A DNA stretch of 64,000 bases from NCBI RefSeq assembly GCF_019029495.1, contig NZ_JAERQM010000004.1:290784-354783 (forward strand). Reading direction: 5' to 3'. Under the pieces are notes generated by a model. The model worked only from the letters and a program-made list of their open reading frames with translations, ran no database searches and was not told the DNA's origin. The stretch's first letter is position 1; each line of letters starts with the position of its first letter. Of the stretch, positions 1 to 8,382 are shown piece by piece. Source of the DNA: Falsiroseomonas oleicola. GTDB taxonomy: Bacteria; Pseudomonadota; Alphaproteobacteria; Acetobacterales; Acetobacteraceae. A program made the translations under genes and the position numbers.

Positions 1-2
1 CG

Positions 3-269
3 CTGTGCCACGCGCATCATGTGGCGATCATGCCGCATGCGGCGATCGGCATCGGGCTGTTCATGGCGGCCAGCCTGCAGGCCGCCAGCGCGTTGCAAAA
101 ACTGCCCTGGCACGAATACCAGCACAGCATCTTCGACCCGAACCTGCGCCTGACCCAGCCGACCGGCAGCCGCCACATGCACTGCGAGGCGGGCTTCTAC
201 ACCCTGCCGGACGGGCCGGGCCTCGGCGTGGAGCCTTCGCCGGCACTATTGGCACAGATGGGGCCGTAA
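3..269 (+). CDS. Mandelate racemase/muconate lactonizing enzyme family protein, C-terminal fragment
   Basis: Only the last 88 or so residues are present; the gene starts upstream of the window. The frame is open from base 3 to the TAA at 267-269. The segment MPHAAIGIGLFMAASLQAA, followed by HEYQH and the tail GPGLGVEPSPALL, matches the end of the enolase-superfamily barrel, where an His-bearing strand is followed by a helix and a Pro-Gly-Leu-Gly closing motif. Members abstract a proton alpha to a carboxylate (sugar-acid dehydratases, racemases, cycloisomerases). The substrate cannot be told from this fragment because the catalytic Lys/Asp/Glu residues lie upstream. Confidence 0.8.
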   Translation: MCHAHHVAIMPHAAIGIGLFMAASLQAASALQKLPWHEYQHSIFDPNLRLTQPTGSRHMHCEAGFYTLPDGPGLGVEPSPALLAQMGP

Positions 270-323
270 CCAAGGGGCGGGCGGTTTCGAAGCTGGCGGT
301 ATCCTTCCTCGGAGCCGCCCGCC

Positions 324-773
324 ATGACGACCGACCGCCTGTTGAAACTGCTGGCCTGGCCGGCGGCGATCTGGATCGCCTATGAGCTGACCTGGTACCA
401 GCAGTTCAAGCTGACCGGCAACGAAGGCTCGGTCATGCTCTTCACCATCCTGTCCGACTGGCTCGGCACCCCGGGGGGCGAGAAGCCGTTCCGGCTGTTC
501 GTCGCCATCCTTGAAATCTTCTGCGCTGTCCTGGTGCTGATCCCGCGCACGCGGATGGTCGGCGCGGCGTTGTCACTCAGCACCATGTCGGGCGCCATCT
601 TCTTCCATGTCGTCAGCCCGCTCGGCATCGATCCCTATGGCGATGGCGGCACGCTGTTCAAGGAAGCGGTCTTCACCTGGTTCATGGCGGCCTTGGTGTT
701 GTTCGCGCATCGCGAGGAAGCTTTCGCAGCCGTCGCCTGGATGCGCGCCCGCCTTCTGCCGCAGGCGGCCTGA
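324..773 (+). CDS. DoxX-like small integral membrane protein
   Basis: The 149-residue protein has four hydrophobic segments at about residues 10-25, 60-78, 83-102 and 114-132. Its length and the Lys-Glu-Ala-rich run before the last helix resemble DoxX-family proteins. Those proteins are membrane components often linked to quinone or redox functions, but most are uncharacterised. The start ATG follows a GGAGCC stretch 8 bases upstream. The gene ends 5 bases before the next start, so the two are probably cotranscribed. The family call rests on topology and overall pattern only. Confidence 0.65.
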   Translation: MTTDRLLKLLAWPAAIWIAYELTWYQQFKLTGNEGSVMLFTILSDWLGTPGGEKPFRLFVAILEIFCAVLVLIPRTRMVGAALSLSTMSGAIFFHVVSPLGIDPYGDGGTLFKEAVFTWFMAALVLFAHREEAFAAVAWMRARLLPQAA

Positions 774-778
774 GCGTC

Positions 779-1888
779 ATGGCGCCCGTCACCCTGAAGC
801 GCCCGCCGCGCGACCTGCGGCTGGATGTGCTGCGCGGCTGGCTGCAGGTCTCCATCTTTATCGCCCATGCCTTCGGCGCGGTGTTCTTCTGGGGCATCCA
901 TGCGAGCTGGGGAGTCTCGGACAGTTCGGAGCAGTTCGTGCTGCTCTCGGGCCTGGCGCTGGGTTCCGTTTTCACGCTGAAGCGGGCGCGGGACGGGTTT
1001 GGCGCGGCGCTGCGCGACCTGATGGGGCGGGTGCGGAAGCTGTACCTGACGCATCTGGTGGTCTTCGTGCTGTTCGCCGCCATGGTCTTCTGGGCGCGCA
1101 TGACCTCCCCGGTGCCGCCGGAGGCGGTGGGCTGGGGCTGGCTGGCGGAGGACCCGCTGCGCGCCATCGCCGGCACGCTGGTGCTTCTGTATCAGCCGGC
1201 CTTCATGGATATCCTGCCGCTGTTCGTTTTCTGCATGCTGATGCTGGCGCCCTTCCTGTGGTTGCTGGAACGGATCGGCGACTGGGCCTTGCTGGCGCCC
1301 TTCGGCCTGTATGCGGCGACGCAGATTTTTGGGCTGACCCCGCCGGGCCTCGGCGGCACCGAGATCGGCTTCGATCCCTTCGCCTGGCAGGTGCTGTTCC
1401 TGCTCGGCGCCTGGTGTGGCCGGCGGGCGCTGCTGGGGGCTGCCCCCTTGCCGCGGCATCCGGCGCTGTTCTTGCTGGCGGCGGGGGTGGTGGCCGCGGG
1501 CCTGTGGGTGAAGCTCGGCCATTATGGCTGGACGATCCCGGCGCCCGCGCTGCTGGAGAATGCGGCGCACAAGCCGATCCTCGGCCCGCTGCGGCTGGCC
1601 CATGCCCTGGCGCTGGCCTGGCTCGTGGCGGTGCTGGTGCCGCGGGAGGCGCCCTGGATGCACGGCGCGGTGCCGCGCGTGCTGGCGCTGATCGGGCAGC
1701 ACAGCCTGCATGTCTTCTGCCTGGGCCTGTTCCTGTCCTGGGGCGTGGCCACCGCGCTGGCGGTGCACCCGGCCGGCGCCCTGGGGCTGGAACTGGTGCT
1801 GATTCCCGCCGGCATCGCGGCGCTGGCCGGCTTCGCCGCCATGCTGGACCGGCGGCGGCAGCCGGCACGGCGCACCGCCTCAGCGTGA
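779..1888 (+). CDS. opgC: OpgC-family membrane acyltransferase
   Basis: The 369-residue protein has about ten membrane helices. The N-terminal motif RDLRLDVLRGWLQVSIFIAH is the OpgC/acyltransferase-3-like opening, with Arg-Gly-Trp and a membrane His. OpgC adds succinyl groups to osmoregulated periplasmic glucans. A second His lies in the late segment IGQHSLHVFCLGLF, as in the family. It follows the DoxX-like gene by 5 bases, and its 3' end overlaps the convergent lysE-like gene by 9 bases. No other glucan gene (opgG, opgH) is in the window, so the acyl acceptor is inferred from the family alone. Confidence 0.75.
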   Translation: MAPVTLKRPPRDLRLDVLRGWLQVSIFIAHAFGAVFFWGIHASWGVSDSSEQFVLLSGLALGSVFTLKRARDGFGAALRDLMGRVRKLYLTHLVVFVLFAAMVFWARMTSPVPPEAVGWGWLAEDPLRAIAGTLVLLYQPAFMDILPLFVFCMLMLAPFLWLLERIGDWALLAPFGLYAATQIFGLTPPGLGGTEIGFDPFAWQVLFLLGAWCGRRALLGAAPLPRHPALFLLAAGVVAAGLWVKLGHYGWTIPAPALLENAAHKPILGPLRLAHALALAWLVAVLVPREAPWMHGAVPRVLALIGQHSLHVFCLGLFLSWGVATALAVHPAGALGLELVLIPAGIAALAGFAAMLDRRRQPARRTASA

Positions 1889-2500
1889 GGCGGCGAGGCG
1901 GAGTCCGAGACCGATCAGGATCGCGCCCACGACGGTGTCGATCCCGGCCTTGGCCCGCCGGTAGGCGGCCTGGATGGGGGCGAGGGAGAACACCAGGGCC
2001 AGGCCGCAATGCCAGCCGGCGGACAGGATCGCGAGCAGCAGCACCGCCGCCGCATGCACCCAGCCGGGCGCGTCGCCGGGCAGCATGACGACGAAGATGC
2101 TGCCGAAGAAGGCCGCCGCCTTCGGGTTGGTGATGCTGGACAGATAGCCGCGCCGCAGCGCCGCCCAGCCCCCGTGCGTCGCGCCGGACAGCGAACCGGG
2201 CGCCGGTGCCGGGCGACGTGCCCCGGCGATCATCTGCACCCCGATCCAGACGAGATAGGCCGCACCCGCAAGCTTGATGGCGATGGTCAGCCAGGCGAGC
2301 TGGGTGAGCAGGCCGAGCCCCAGCATCGCCACCGTCGCCCAGGTCATCGTGGCGGCGGCGACGCCGAGGCCGGTCAGGACACCCGCCTTGCGCGACACGG
2401 CGATCGAGGTGGAGGTGATGACCACCCAGACCGGCCCTGGGCTCAGGCAGGCCAGCAGGAACACGCCCGCGATCCCGCCCAGGACGATGAGATGCTCCAT
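1880..2500 (-). CDS. LysE/RhtB family exporter
   Basis: This 206-residue membrane protein has six predicted helices. The N-terminal stretch LLACLSPGPVWVVITSTSIA carries the SPGP signature of LysE/RhtB translocators, which export amino acids and related small metabolites by proton antiport. The ATG at 2500 was chosen because the conserved family sequence begins there; an upstream GTG/ATG extension would run into adenine deaminase. It is the last gene of a minus-strand run starting with a phosphoribosyltransferase, lying 4 bases after adenine deaminase. That position suggests it may export a purine-derived or amine product. The substrate is unknown. Confidence 0.82.
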   Translation of the reverse strand: MEHLIVLGGIAGVFLLACLSPGPVWVVITSTSIAVSRKAGVLTGLGVAAATMTWATVAMLGLGLLTQLAWLTIAIKLAGAAYLVWIGVQMIAGARRPAPAPGSLSGATHGGWAALRRGYLSSITNPKAAAFFGSIFVVMLPGDAPGWVHAAAVLLLAILSAGWHCGLALVFSLAPIQAAYRRAKAGIDTVVGAILIGLGLRLAASR

Positions 2501-2504
2501 GTCG

Positions 2505-4280
2505 TCAGCCTTCTTCCAGTAGCGGCTCGGCCGGATCGAACACCTCCCCGGTGCCGCCATCGGTCAGGCCGATGTCGGTCAGATGCGGCCCGGCATTGCA
2601 GGCGAGCGAAATGCCGGTGATGCCGCGGAAGATGCGATAGGGCGGCTGCCAGTCGCAGACGCGGTCCGCCGCGGCGCGCAGGGCGGAAAAATTGCGGGCG
2701 GTGAGGGCGGGGGGCGTCTCGGCCAGCAGGCCGGCGATGGGCAGCGGCAGCAGCGCCGTCACCGCGCCGTCCTGCGCCACCGCCATGCCGCCGCCCGCCG
2801 CGATCACGGCATTGGCGGCGGCGGTCATGTTCTCCGCCGTGTCGCCCAGCACCAGCAGGTTATGGCTGTCATGGGCAATGGTGGTGGCGATGGCGCCCCG
2901 CATCGCGCCCCAGCCATCCGTCAGGCAGGTTTTTGGGAGTGCCGGCGCGCGGCCATGGCGGTGGATGATGGTCAGCACGGCATGGCCGGGCGGCATTTCG
3001 GCCACGCCATCCGTCACCTTGACCGCCGCCTCGCCCCATTCGGTGAAGCGGGACCCGATGATGCGGCGCAGCCTCGCCTGGCCATTCCGGACGCCTTTCA
3101 CATGCAGCCGAAAGGCATCCGGCGTCTGCGGCGCAAGCTTCATCGTATGCGTGGGCGCATCCACGCGACGCGCTGGCGCCGTCACCAGCGCGCCGCTGCG
3201 CGCGACAACCACGCCATCGACCAGCACGCGATCCACCGCGACCGTGGCGAGGTCCGACAGCACCACGATGTCCGCGCGCCGCCCTGGCGCCACCAGCCCG
3301 AGATCGTCGCGCTTCAACCGCATCGCCGCATGCAACGTCGCCAGCCGGATCGCCGAGATGGGCGACAACCCGCGTGCGATGACCCGGGCAATCGTGTCGC
3401 GCAGCCCGCCCTTGGCGACCAGTTCGTCCGGAAAAATGTCGTCCGTCGCCAGCACGAGGTTCACCGGCAGCAGCGGCAGGGTGGCCAGTGCGGCGACGGC
3501 GCCGGGCAGCACCTGGTCGTGGCTGCCGCGCAGCTCCACCGTCAGCCCCGCGCGCAGTTTCTGGAGAAAATCCTCGGCGGCGGTGATCTCGTGGTCGGAG
3601 GTGACGCCGGCCGTGACATAGGCCTGCAGGTCCGCATGCAGCAGCCCGCGCGCATGGCCGTTGACGTTCTTGCCCGCTGCCATGCCGGCGCCGACGATGC
3701 CCGTCATATGCGCCGTGCCGCGCAGTACGCCGGGCATGTCCATCACCTCCGCCACCCCGACCACCTCCGGCCAGGACAGCATTTCGGCCATTTCCGCCGC
3801 GCCGATATCCGCGCCGGCCAGTTCCAGCCCGGGGGCGGAGGGTACGCAGGACGGCGCCGCGACCAGCGTCCGCAGCGGCAGGTCGCGGGAGGCCTCGACG
3901 GCCCAGCGCACGCCCGCCACGCCCAGAACATTGGCCAGTTCATGCGGGTCCCAGACGCAGGTGGTGGTGCCGGCGGGGACCACGACGGCGGCGTAATCCG
4001 CCGGCGCCATGCAACTGCTCTCATAATGCAGATGGCTGTCGATGAAGCCCGGCGCCAGGAAGCGCCCCGCCACATCCTCCACTCGGGCGGAATCGGCCCG
4101 CTCGCCGGGCGGATGGACGGAGGCGATCAGCGGCCCGACGATGCCCACATCCGCCGCGCGCAATTCGCCCGTCGCGACATCCACCAGGATGCCGCCCACC
4201 AGCAGCAGGTCGAAGGGCGCCGAGCCGCGCGCGGCCTGGACGGCGCGGGCGCGGATGGCGGGATCGACGGCCTCGCTCAT
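2505..4280 (-). CDS. ade: Adenine deaminase
   Basis: The 591-residue amidohydrolase converts adenine to hypoxanthine and ammonia (EC 3.5.4.2). Visible signatures are the metal-binding GFIDSHLHYESS (about residues 98-109), the following CVWDPHELANVLG and VNGHARGL, and the C-terminal ATTIAHDSHNLLVLG, all typical of the bacterial Ade family. Length fits the usual 570-600. The start ATG overlaps the stop of the upstream binding-protein gene by 4 bases. Together with the phosphoribosyltransferase two genes upstream and the nucleoside hydrolase on the other strand, it builds a purine-base salvage neighbourhood. Confidence 0.93.
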   Translation of the reverse strand: MSEAVDPAIRARAVQAARGSAPFDLLLVGGILVDVATGELRAADVGIVGPLIASVHPPGERADSARVEDVAGRFLAPGFIDSHLHYESSCMAPADYAAVVVPAGTTTCVWDPHELANVLGVAGVRWAVEASRDLPLRTLVAAPSCVPSAPGLELAGADIGAAEMAEMLSWPEVVGVAEVMDMPGVLRGTAHMTGIVGAGMAAGKNVNGHARGLLHADLQAYVTAGVTSDHEITAAEDFLQKLRAGLTVELRGSHDQVLPGAVAALATLPLLPVNLVLATDDIFPDELVAKGGLRDTIARVIARGLSPISAIRLATLHAAMRLKRDDLGLVAPGRRADIVVLSDLATVAVDRVLVDGVVVARSGALVTAPARRVDAPTHTMKLAPQTPDAFRLHVKGVRNGQARLRRIIGSRFTEWGEAAVKVTDGVAEMPPGHAVLTIIHRHGRAPALPKTCLTDGWGAMRGAIATTIAHDSHNLLVLGDTAENMTAAANAVIAAGGGMAVAQDGAVTALLPLPIAGLLAETPPALTARNFSALRAAADRVCDWQPPYRIFRGITGISLACNAGPHLTDIGLTDGGTGEVFDPAEPLLEEG

Positions 4281-5848
4281 CGCGCGGCGCGCCCGGCGCT
4301 GAAGGCCAGCGTCATCTCATCGGTCCGCGCCTCATAGGTGAAGCCGCGGCGCAGCGCCCAGGTGTTCACCGGGAAGTACAGCGGGATCAGCGCCGTCTGG
4401 TCGACCAGCGCCATCCGCGTCGCCTGCTGCGTCAGCGCGCGGCGCTGGTCGTCATGGATGGTGGTGCGGGCGCGCTGGATGATGGCGTCGATCTCGGGGT
4501 TGCTGAACCGCCCGCGATTGGCGGTGCCGAGGCCGAGCGTCGTGTTCCAGCTATGGATCTGCGTCTCCAGCATCCCCAGCAGTTCCGGATTGGGCGAGAA
4601 GCCGGCGAGGTTCACCGAATAGCGCAACTGCGCCGCCTCGCTCAGCCACATGGATCGCGTCTTGGTCTCCACCGTGGTCGCCAGGCCGAGGCGGGTCCAC
4701 ATCTGGGCGATGGCCTGCACCACCTGCTCGTCATTCGGGTAGCGGTCATTCGGGCCGTTGATCTGCACGGCAAAGCCGTTGGGATAGCCTGCCTCGGTCA
4801 GCAGGCGCCGCGCTTCCGCCAGGTCGAAGGGCGGCGGCGTCATATCGGGGGAAGTGCCGAAATAGCCGGGCGGGCCGAGGTCGCCGGCCGCCAGCGCCTG
4901 ACCCTGCATGGTGCGGCTGACGATGGCATCCCGGTTGATGGCCAGCGACAGGGCGCGGCGGACACGCGGGTCGCGCAGCGGATTGTCGATGCGCGCGCCG
5001 TCGCGGCCGCGGATGAAGGGGCTGTCCACACGGTCGCTGTCCAGCGTCAGGAAGATCAGGCGGTTGGAGGGGCTTTCGGCGGTGGCGAAGCGCGCCGTAT
5101 CGGCCTTGAAGCGGGTGAAGGCGTCGGAGGGCACGATCTCGATCATGTCCACATCGCCGGCCTGAAGCGCGGCGGTGCGGGCGCCGGCATTGGGGATGGG
5201 GCGGAATTCCACGCGCTGGAAGGCGGGGGCGGCGCCGGCGAAGGCGGGGTTGCGCTCCATCACCACCGGGCTGCCCGGCTGCCAGGAGACATGGCGGAAC
5301 GGCCCGGTGCCGACCATGGCGCGGCCGGCATTGTAGTCCGCCGTGCTCGCACCCTCCCCATGCCGCTTGGAGACGATCATCACCAGCGCCAGGAAGTTCG
5401 GCAGCAGCGGTGTCGGCTGGCTGGTGCGGATGTGGATGGTGGTCGCATCCACCGCCTCCACCGCCGTGATCGGCCGCGTGGCGTAGCGGAAGGAGGAGGG
5501 GGAGTTCGGCACGTCCCCGGCGCGGCTGATGGTGAAGGCGATATCCTCCGCCGTCACCGGCGCGCCGTCATGGAAGCGGGCGGCGGGGTTGAGCTTCACC
5601 TCCCAGGTCAGCTCGTCGATCGGGCGCAGGGATTCGGCGATGGCCGGACGCAGGTCCTGCTTCGCGTCCTGTTCCATCAGCGGTTGGAAGACGTGGCGCG
5701 CGAAGGCGATGTTGGTGATGAGGCTGGCGAAATGCGGATCGAGGCTGGTCGGCCCGGCCTCCACGCCGATGCGGATATTGTCCTGCGCCAAGGCCGGGGT
5801 GGCGATCAGGGCGGTGCCGAGCAAAGCGGCGCGAAGCTGGCGGATCAT
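4277..5848 (-). CDS. Family-5 ABC transporter substrate-binding protein
   Basis: The 523-residue exported protein has a signal peptide of about 22 residues ending ALA-Q, followed by AGPTSLDPHFASL. It also carries the YATRPITAVEAVD and LNPAARFHDGAPVTAEDIAF patterns of the DppA/OppA-type (SBP_bac_5) family. The ATG at 5848 was chosen because the signal peptide begins there and it overlaps the upstream phosphoribosyltransferase stop by 4 bases. No permease or ATPase gene for it is present. Its place between two purine genes suggests a purine or nucleoside-related ligand, although most relatives bind peptides. Confidence 0.88.
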   Translation of the reverse strand: MIRQLRAALLGTALIATPALAQDNIRIGVEAGPTSLDPHFASLITNIAFARHVFQPLMEQDAKQDLRPAIAESLRPIDELTWEVKLNPAARFHDGAPVTAEDIAFTISRAGDVPNSPSSFRYATRPITAVEAVDATTIHIRTSQPTPLLPNFLALVMIVSKRHGEGASTADYNAGRAMVGTGPFRHVSWQPGSPVVMERNPAFAGAAPAFQRVEFRPIPNAGARTAALQAGDVDMIEIVPSDAFTRFKADTARFATAESPSNRLIFLTLDSDRVDSPFIRGRDGARIDNPLRDPRVRRALSLAINRDAIVSRTMQGQALAAGDLGPPGYFGTSPDMTPPPFDLAEARRLLTEAGYPNGFAVQINGPNDRYPNDEQVVQAIAQMWTRLGLATTVETKTRSMWLSEAAQLRYSVNLAGFSPNPELLGMLETQIHSWNTTLGLGTANRGRFSNPEIDAIIQRARTTIHDDQRRALTQQATRMALVDQTALIPLYFPVNTWALRRGFTYEARTDEMTLAFSAGRAAR

Positions 5849-6540
5849 GCGGCGTGGTCCTCGGCGGGAAGGGGCAGGCAAAGGTGATGCGGCACCGTCC
5901 CGGCCTCCGGCAGCCAGCCGGCGGGGGAGGGGCGGAAGATGGGGGTGGCGAAGGCGGCGCGGGTCGGGATGGTGACCGGCCAGGTGGCCTGCCAGCGATG
6001 GCCCTGTGCCATGGCGACCAGCAGCCCCACGGGCGTGACGCCGGCCGCGGCCAGCAGATCGAGTCCCGCCAAGGCGGAGGTCCCGGTGGAGATCACATCA
6101 TCCACCAGCAGCACGCGCCGCCCCGCCAGCCGGTCCAGGATGCGGGGATCGAGCCAGAGCCGGCGCGGGGTGGGGGAGGTGATGGAATGGACCGGCACGG
6201 AGAGCCGTTCCTCATACCAGCGTTTCCGCGACCAGCCGGGCGCCACCCAGTTCGCATGGCCCAACGCTTCCGCCACCAGGGGCGCGAAGACCTGGCCGAG
6301 GCTGGGCAGGCCGACCACCACCTCGGGCTGCAAGGGCCGGGCGGCCTCCGTCATGAAAGCGGCGAGGCGGCGGATGACCGGAAAACTGGCCTGGTTGGCG
6401 ATCAGCCCGGCCACGGCGAAATCCGAGAAATCGCGCAGCGGCAGGTCCAGCACCGCGCCATCCGGCATCGGTGCCGGGTAGCTCTCGCGATAGGGCGCGC
6501 GCGAGGCCGGCGGCGCGCCAAAATGCTGCCAATACGCCAT
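5845..6540 (-). CDS. Phosphoribosyltransferase, purine type
   Basis: The 231-residue protein carries the PRPP-binding loop RRVLLVDDVISTGTSAL at about residues 160-176, the hallmark of type I phosphoribosyltransferases. An upstream VVVGLPSLGQVFAPLVAEA resembles the adenine/xanthine phosphoribosyltransferase core. The likely reaction is base plus PRPP giving a nucleoside monophosphate. It is the first gene of a four-gene minus-strand operon with 4-base overlaps. The ATG at 6540 was chosen because homologous-looking sequence starts there; the frame stays open far upstream only as a GC-rich shadow. Which base it uses (adenine, xanthine or a pyrimidine) is not settled. Confidence 0.8.
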   Translation of the reverse strand: MAYWQHFGAPPASRAPYRESYPAPMPDGAVLDLPLRDFSDFAVAGLIANQASFPVIRRLAAFMTEAARPLQPEVVVGLPSLGQVFAPLVAEALGHANWVAPGWSRKRWYEERLSVPVHSITSPTPRRLWLDPRILDRLAGRRVLLVDDVISTGTSALAGLDLLAAAGVTPVGLLVAMAQGHRWQATWPVTIPTRAAFATPIFRPSPAGWLPEAGTVPHHLCLPLPAEDHAA

Positions 6541-6615
6541 CCGGGATCCATTGGGTGTGCGGCGGCAAACTGCCATGCTCGGCGGGTCAACCGCAACCGG
6601 CGGAGCGCGTGCCGC

Positions 6616-7200
6616 ATGCTGCCCAACCTGTTCCACGCCCAGGCCTGCAACAACGCCTGGTCCAACCACCGCCTGCTGAAGGCCTGCGCCGGGTTGGCGC
6701 CGGAGGAACTCGCCGCCCCGCGCAGCGGCTTCTTCCCCAGCCTGATCGCGACGCTGAACCACATCCTCATCGTCGACTGGTTCTATGTAGATGCGCTGGA
6801 AGGCGGCTGGCTCGGCCCGGCCGCCTGGGCCGACCGAGTCCCCCATCCGGACCTTCCCGGGCTGCGCGCGGCGCAGGCGGCGGTGGACCGGCGGCTGGTG
6901 GCGCATTGCGCCGGGCTGGACGACGCAGCGCTGGCCGCCATCGTCCGCGTGAACCGCGACACGCGCGTGCAGGAGGAACGGCGCGACCGGCTGCTGCTGC
7001 ACCTGTTCCAGCACCAGATCCATCACCGCGGCCAGGCGCATGCCATGCTGTCCTCCACCCTTGTGAAGCCACCGCAGCTCGATGAATTCTATTCGGTGGC
7101 GGAGGCGCCGCTGCGCGCCGCGGAATTCGCCGCATTGGGGTTTTCCGAGGAGGCGATCTGGGGGCCAGGAAATGCTATGCCGCCTGCCTCCACCGCCTGA
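6616..7200 (+). CDS. DinB family protein
   Basis: This 194-residue four-helix protein begins LFHAQACNNAWSNHRLL and carries LNHILIVDWFY and FQHQIHHRGQAH. These supply the three spaced histidines that bind a metal in DinB/YfiT-like proteins. The bacterial family includes thiol-dependent transferases and damage-induced proteins of unknown role. Length is slightly above the usual 150-170. It is divergent from the purine operon, with 75 bases between the two starts that probably hold both promoters. Confidence 0.82.
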   Translation: MLPNLFHAQACNNAWSNHRLLKACAGLAPEELAAPRSGFFPSLIATLNHILIVDWFYVDALEGGWLGPAAWADRVPHPDLPGLRAAQAAVDRRLVAHCAGLDDAALAAIVRVNRDTRVQEERRDRLLLHLFQHQIHHRGQAHAMLSSTLVKPPQLDEFYSVAEAPLRAAEFAALGFSEEAIWGPGNAMPPASTA

Positions 7201-7212
7201 GGCGCGCGCACC

Positions 7213-8382
7213 TTGCCCAGCCCCGACGACTTCGCCTCCCGCCTGCCGGAACTGACCGCCTGGCGCCAGGATTTCCACCGCCATCCGGAACTCGGTTTCG
7301 AGGAACACCGCACTGCCGCCCGCGTCGCCGAACGGCTGCGCGGCTGGGGCATCGCGGTGACGGAGGGCATCGCCGGCACGGGCGTGGTCGGCACCCTGCA
7401 GGGCCGTCCCGGTAATCGCGCCATCGGGCTGCGCGCCGATATGGACGCGCTGGCGATGACGGAGGCGACCGGCCTGGACTATGCCAGCGAGACCCCCGGC
7501 CGGATGCATGCCTGCGGCCATGACGGCCATACCACCATGCTGCTGGGCGCCGCCGAATGGCTGGCTTCGAACCGCCACCGCTTTGCCGGCACCGTCCAGC
7601 TCATCTTCCAGCCGGCCGAGGAATCGCTCGGCGGGGCGCGGGTGATGGTGGAGCAGGGGTTGTTCGAGCGCTTTCCGGTCGATGCCGTCTACGGGATTCA
7701 CAACCTGCCCGGCCTGCCGCTCGGCACCATCGCCGTGCCGAAGGGGCCGGTGCTGGCGAGTTCCGACACCTGGGAGGTCACCTTCACCGGCGCCGGCACC
7801 CATGGCGCCAAGCCGCATCTCGGCACCGATGCCACCCTGGCCGCCGCGCAGTTCATCACCGCCCTCCAGGCCATCGCGGCGCGGGAGGTGGACCCGCTGG
7901 CCACCGCCGTGGTCAGCGTCGGCCATATGGCGGCCGGCAACCCGGCGGCGCCCAATGTCATCCCCGCCACCGTCTTCCTGAAGGGCACCGCCCGCGCTTT
8001 GACCGAGCCGGTGCGCGGCCAGATCGAGGCCCGCATCGGCGAGATCGCCCAGGCCGTCGCCACCCTGCACCGGCTGCGGGCCGAACCGCGCTACATCCGC
8101 CGCCTGTCCCCCACGGTGAACCACGCAGCGCAGGCGGCGGTGATGGTGCAGGCCGCCACCGGCACGGCGGCGGCGGTGCAGGACGACCATCCGCCGATCA
8201 CCGCCGGGGAGGATTTTTCCGAGTTCCTGGCGGCGCGCCCCGGCGCCTATGCCTGGCTCGGCACGGGCGACCCGGCGCATCCCGAGGGCGTCCATCACAA
8301 TCCGCATTTCGACTTCGCCGATGCCGCGCTGCCGCATGGCGTCGCCTTCTGGTGCAATCTGGTGGAGCGGGAACTCGCATGA
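7213..8382 (+). CDS. M20D family amidohydrolase (hippurate hydrolase-like)
   Basis: The 389-residue enzyme hydrolyses amide bonds of N-acyl amino acids or amidated hormones. The N-terminal WRQDFHRHPELGFEEHRTA, the metal-site HACGHDGHTTMLLGAA and FQPAEE mark the M20D/AbgB/HipO family. HNPHFDF near the C-terminus supplies the last metal ligand. TTG at 7213 is the only start in this frame after the previous stop, which lies 13 bases upstream in the same frame, and a GAGG sits 10 bases before it. It overlaps the nucleoside hydrolase gene by 4 bases, so the two are translationally coupled. Confidence 0.88.
   Translation: MPSPDDFASRLPELTAWRQDFHRHPELGFEEHRTAARVAERLRGWGIAVTEGIAGTGVVGTLQGRPGNRAIGLRADMDALAMTEATGLDYASETPGRMHACGHDGHTTMLLGAAEWLASNRHRFAGTVQLIFQPAEESLGGARVMVEQGLFERFPVDAVYGIHNLPGLPLGTIAVPKGPVLASSDTWEVTFTGAGTHGAKPHLGTDATLAAAQFITALQAIAAREVDPLATAVVSVGHMAAGNPAAPNVIPATVFLKGTARALTEPVRGQIEARIGEIAQAVATLHRLRAEPRYIRRLSPTVNHAAQAAVMVQAATGTAAAVQDDHPPITAGEDFSEFLAARPGAYAWLGTGDPAHPEGVHHNPHFDFADAALPHGVAFWCNLVERELA

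Noticed and set aside
5845..8337. An 830-codon open frame on the minus strand opposite the DinB and M20 genes
   Set aside because: Only its last 231 codons have family sequence (phosphoribosyltransferase). The rest is His/Gly/Arg-rich shadow coding opposite two well-supported genes.
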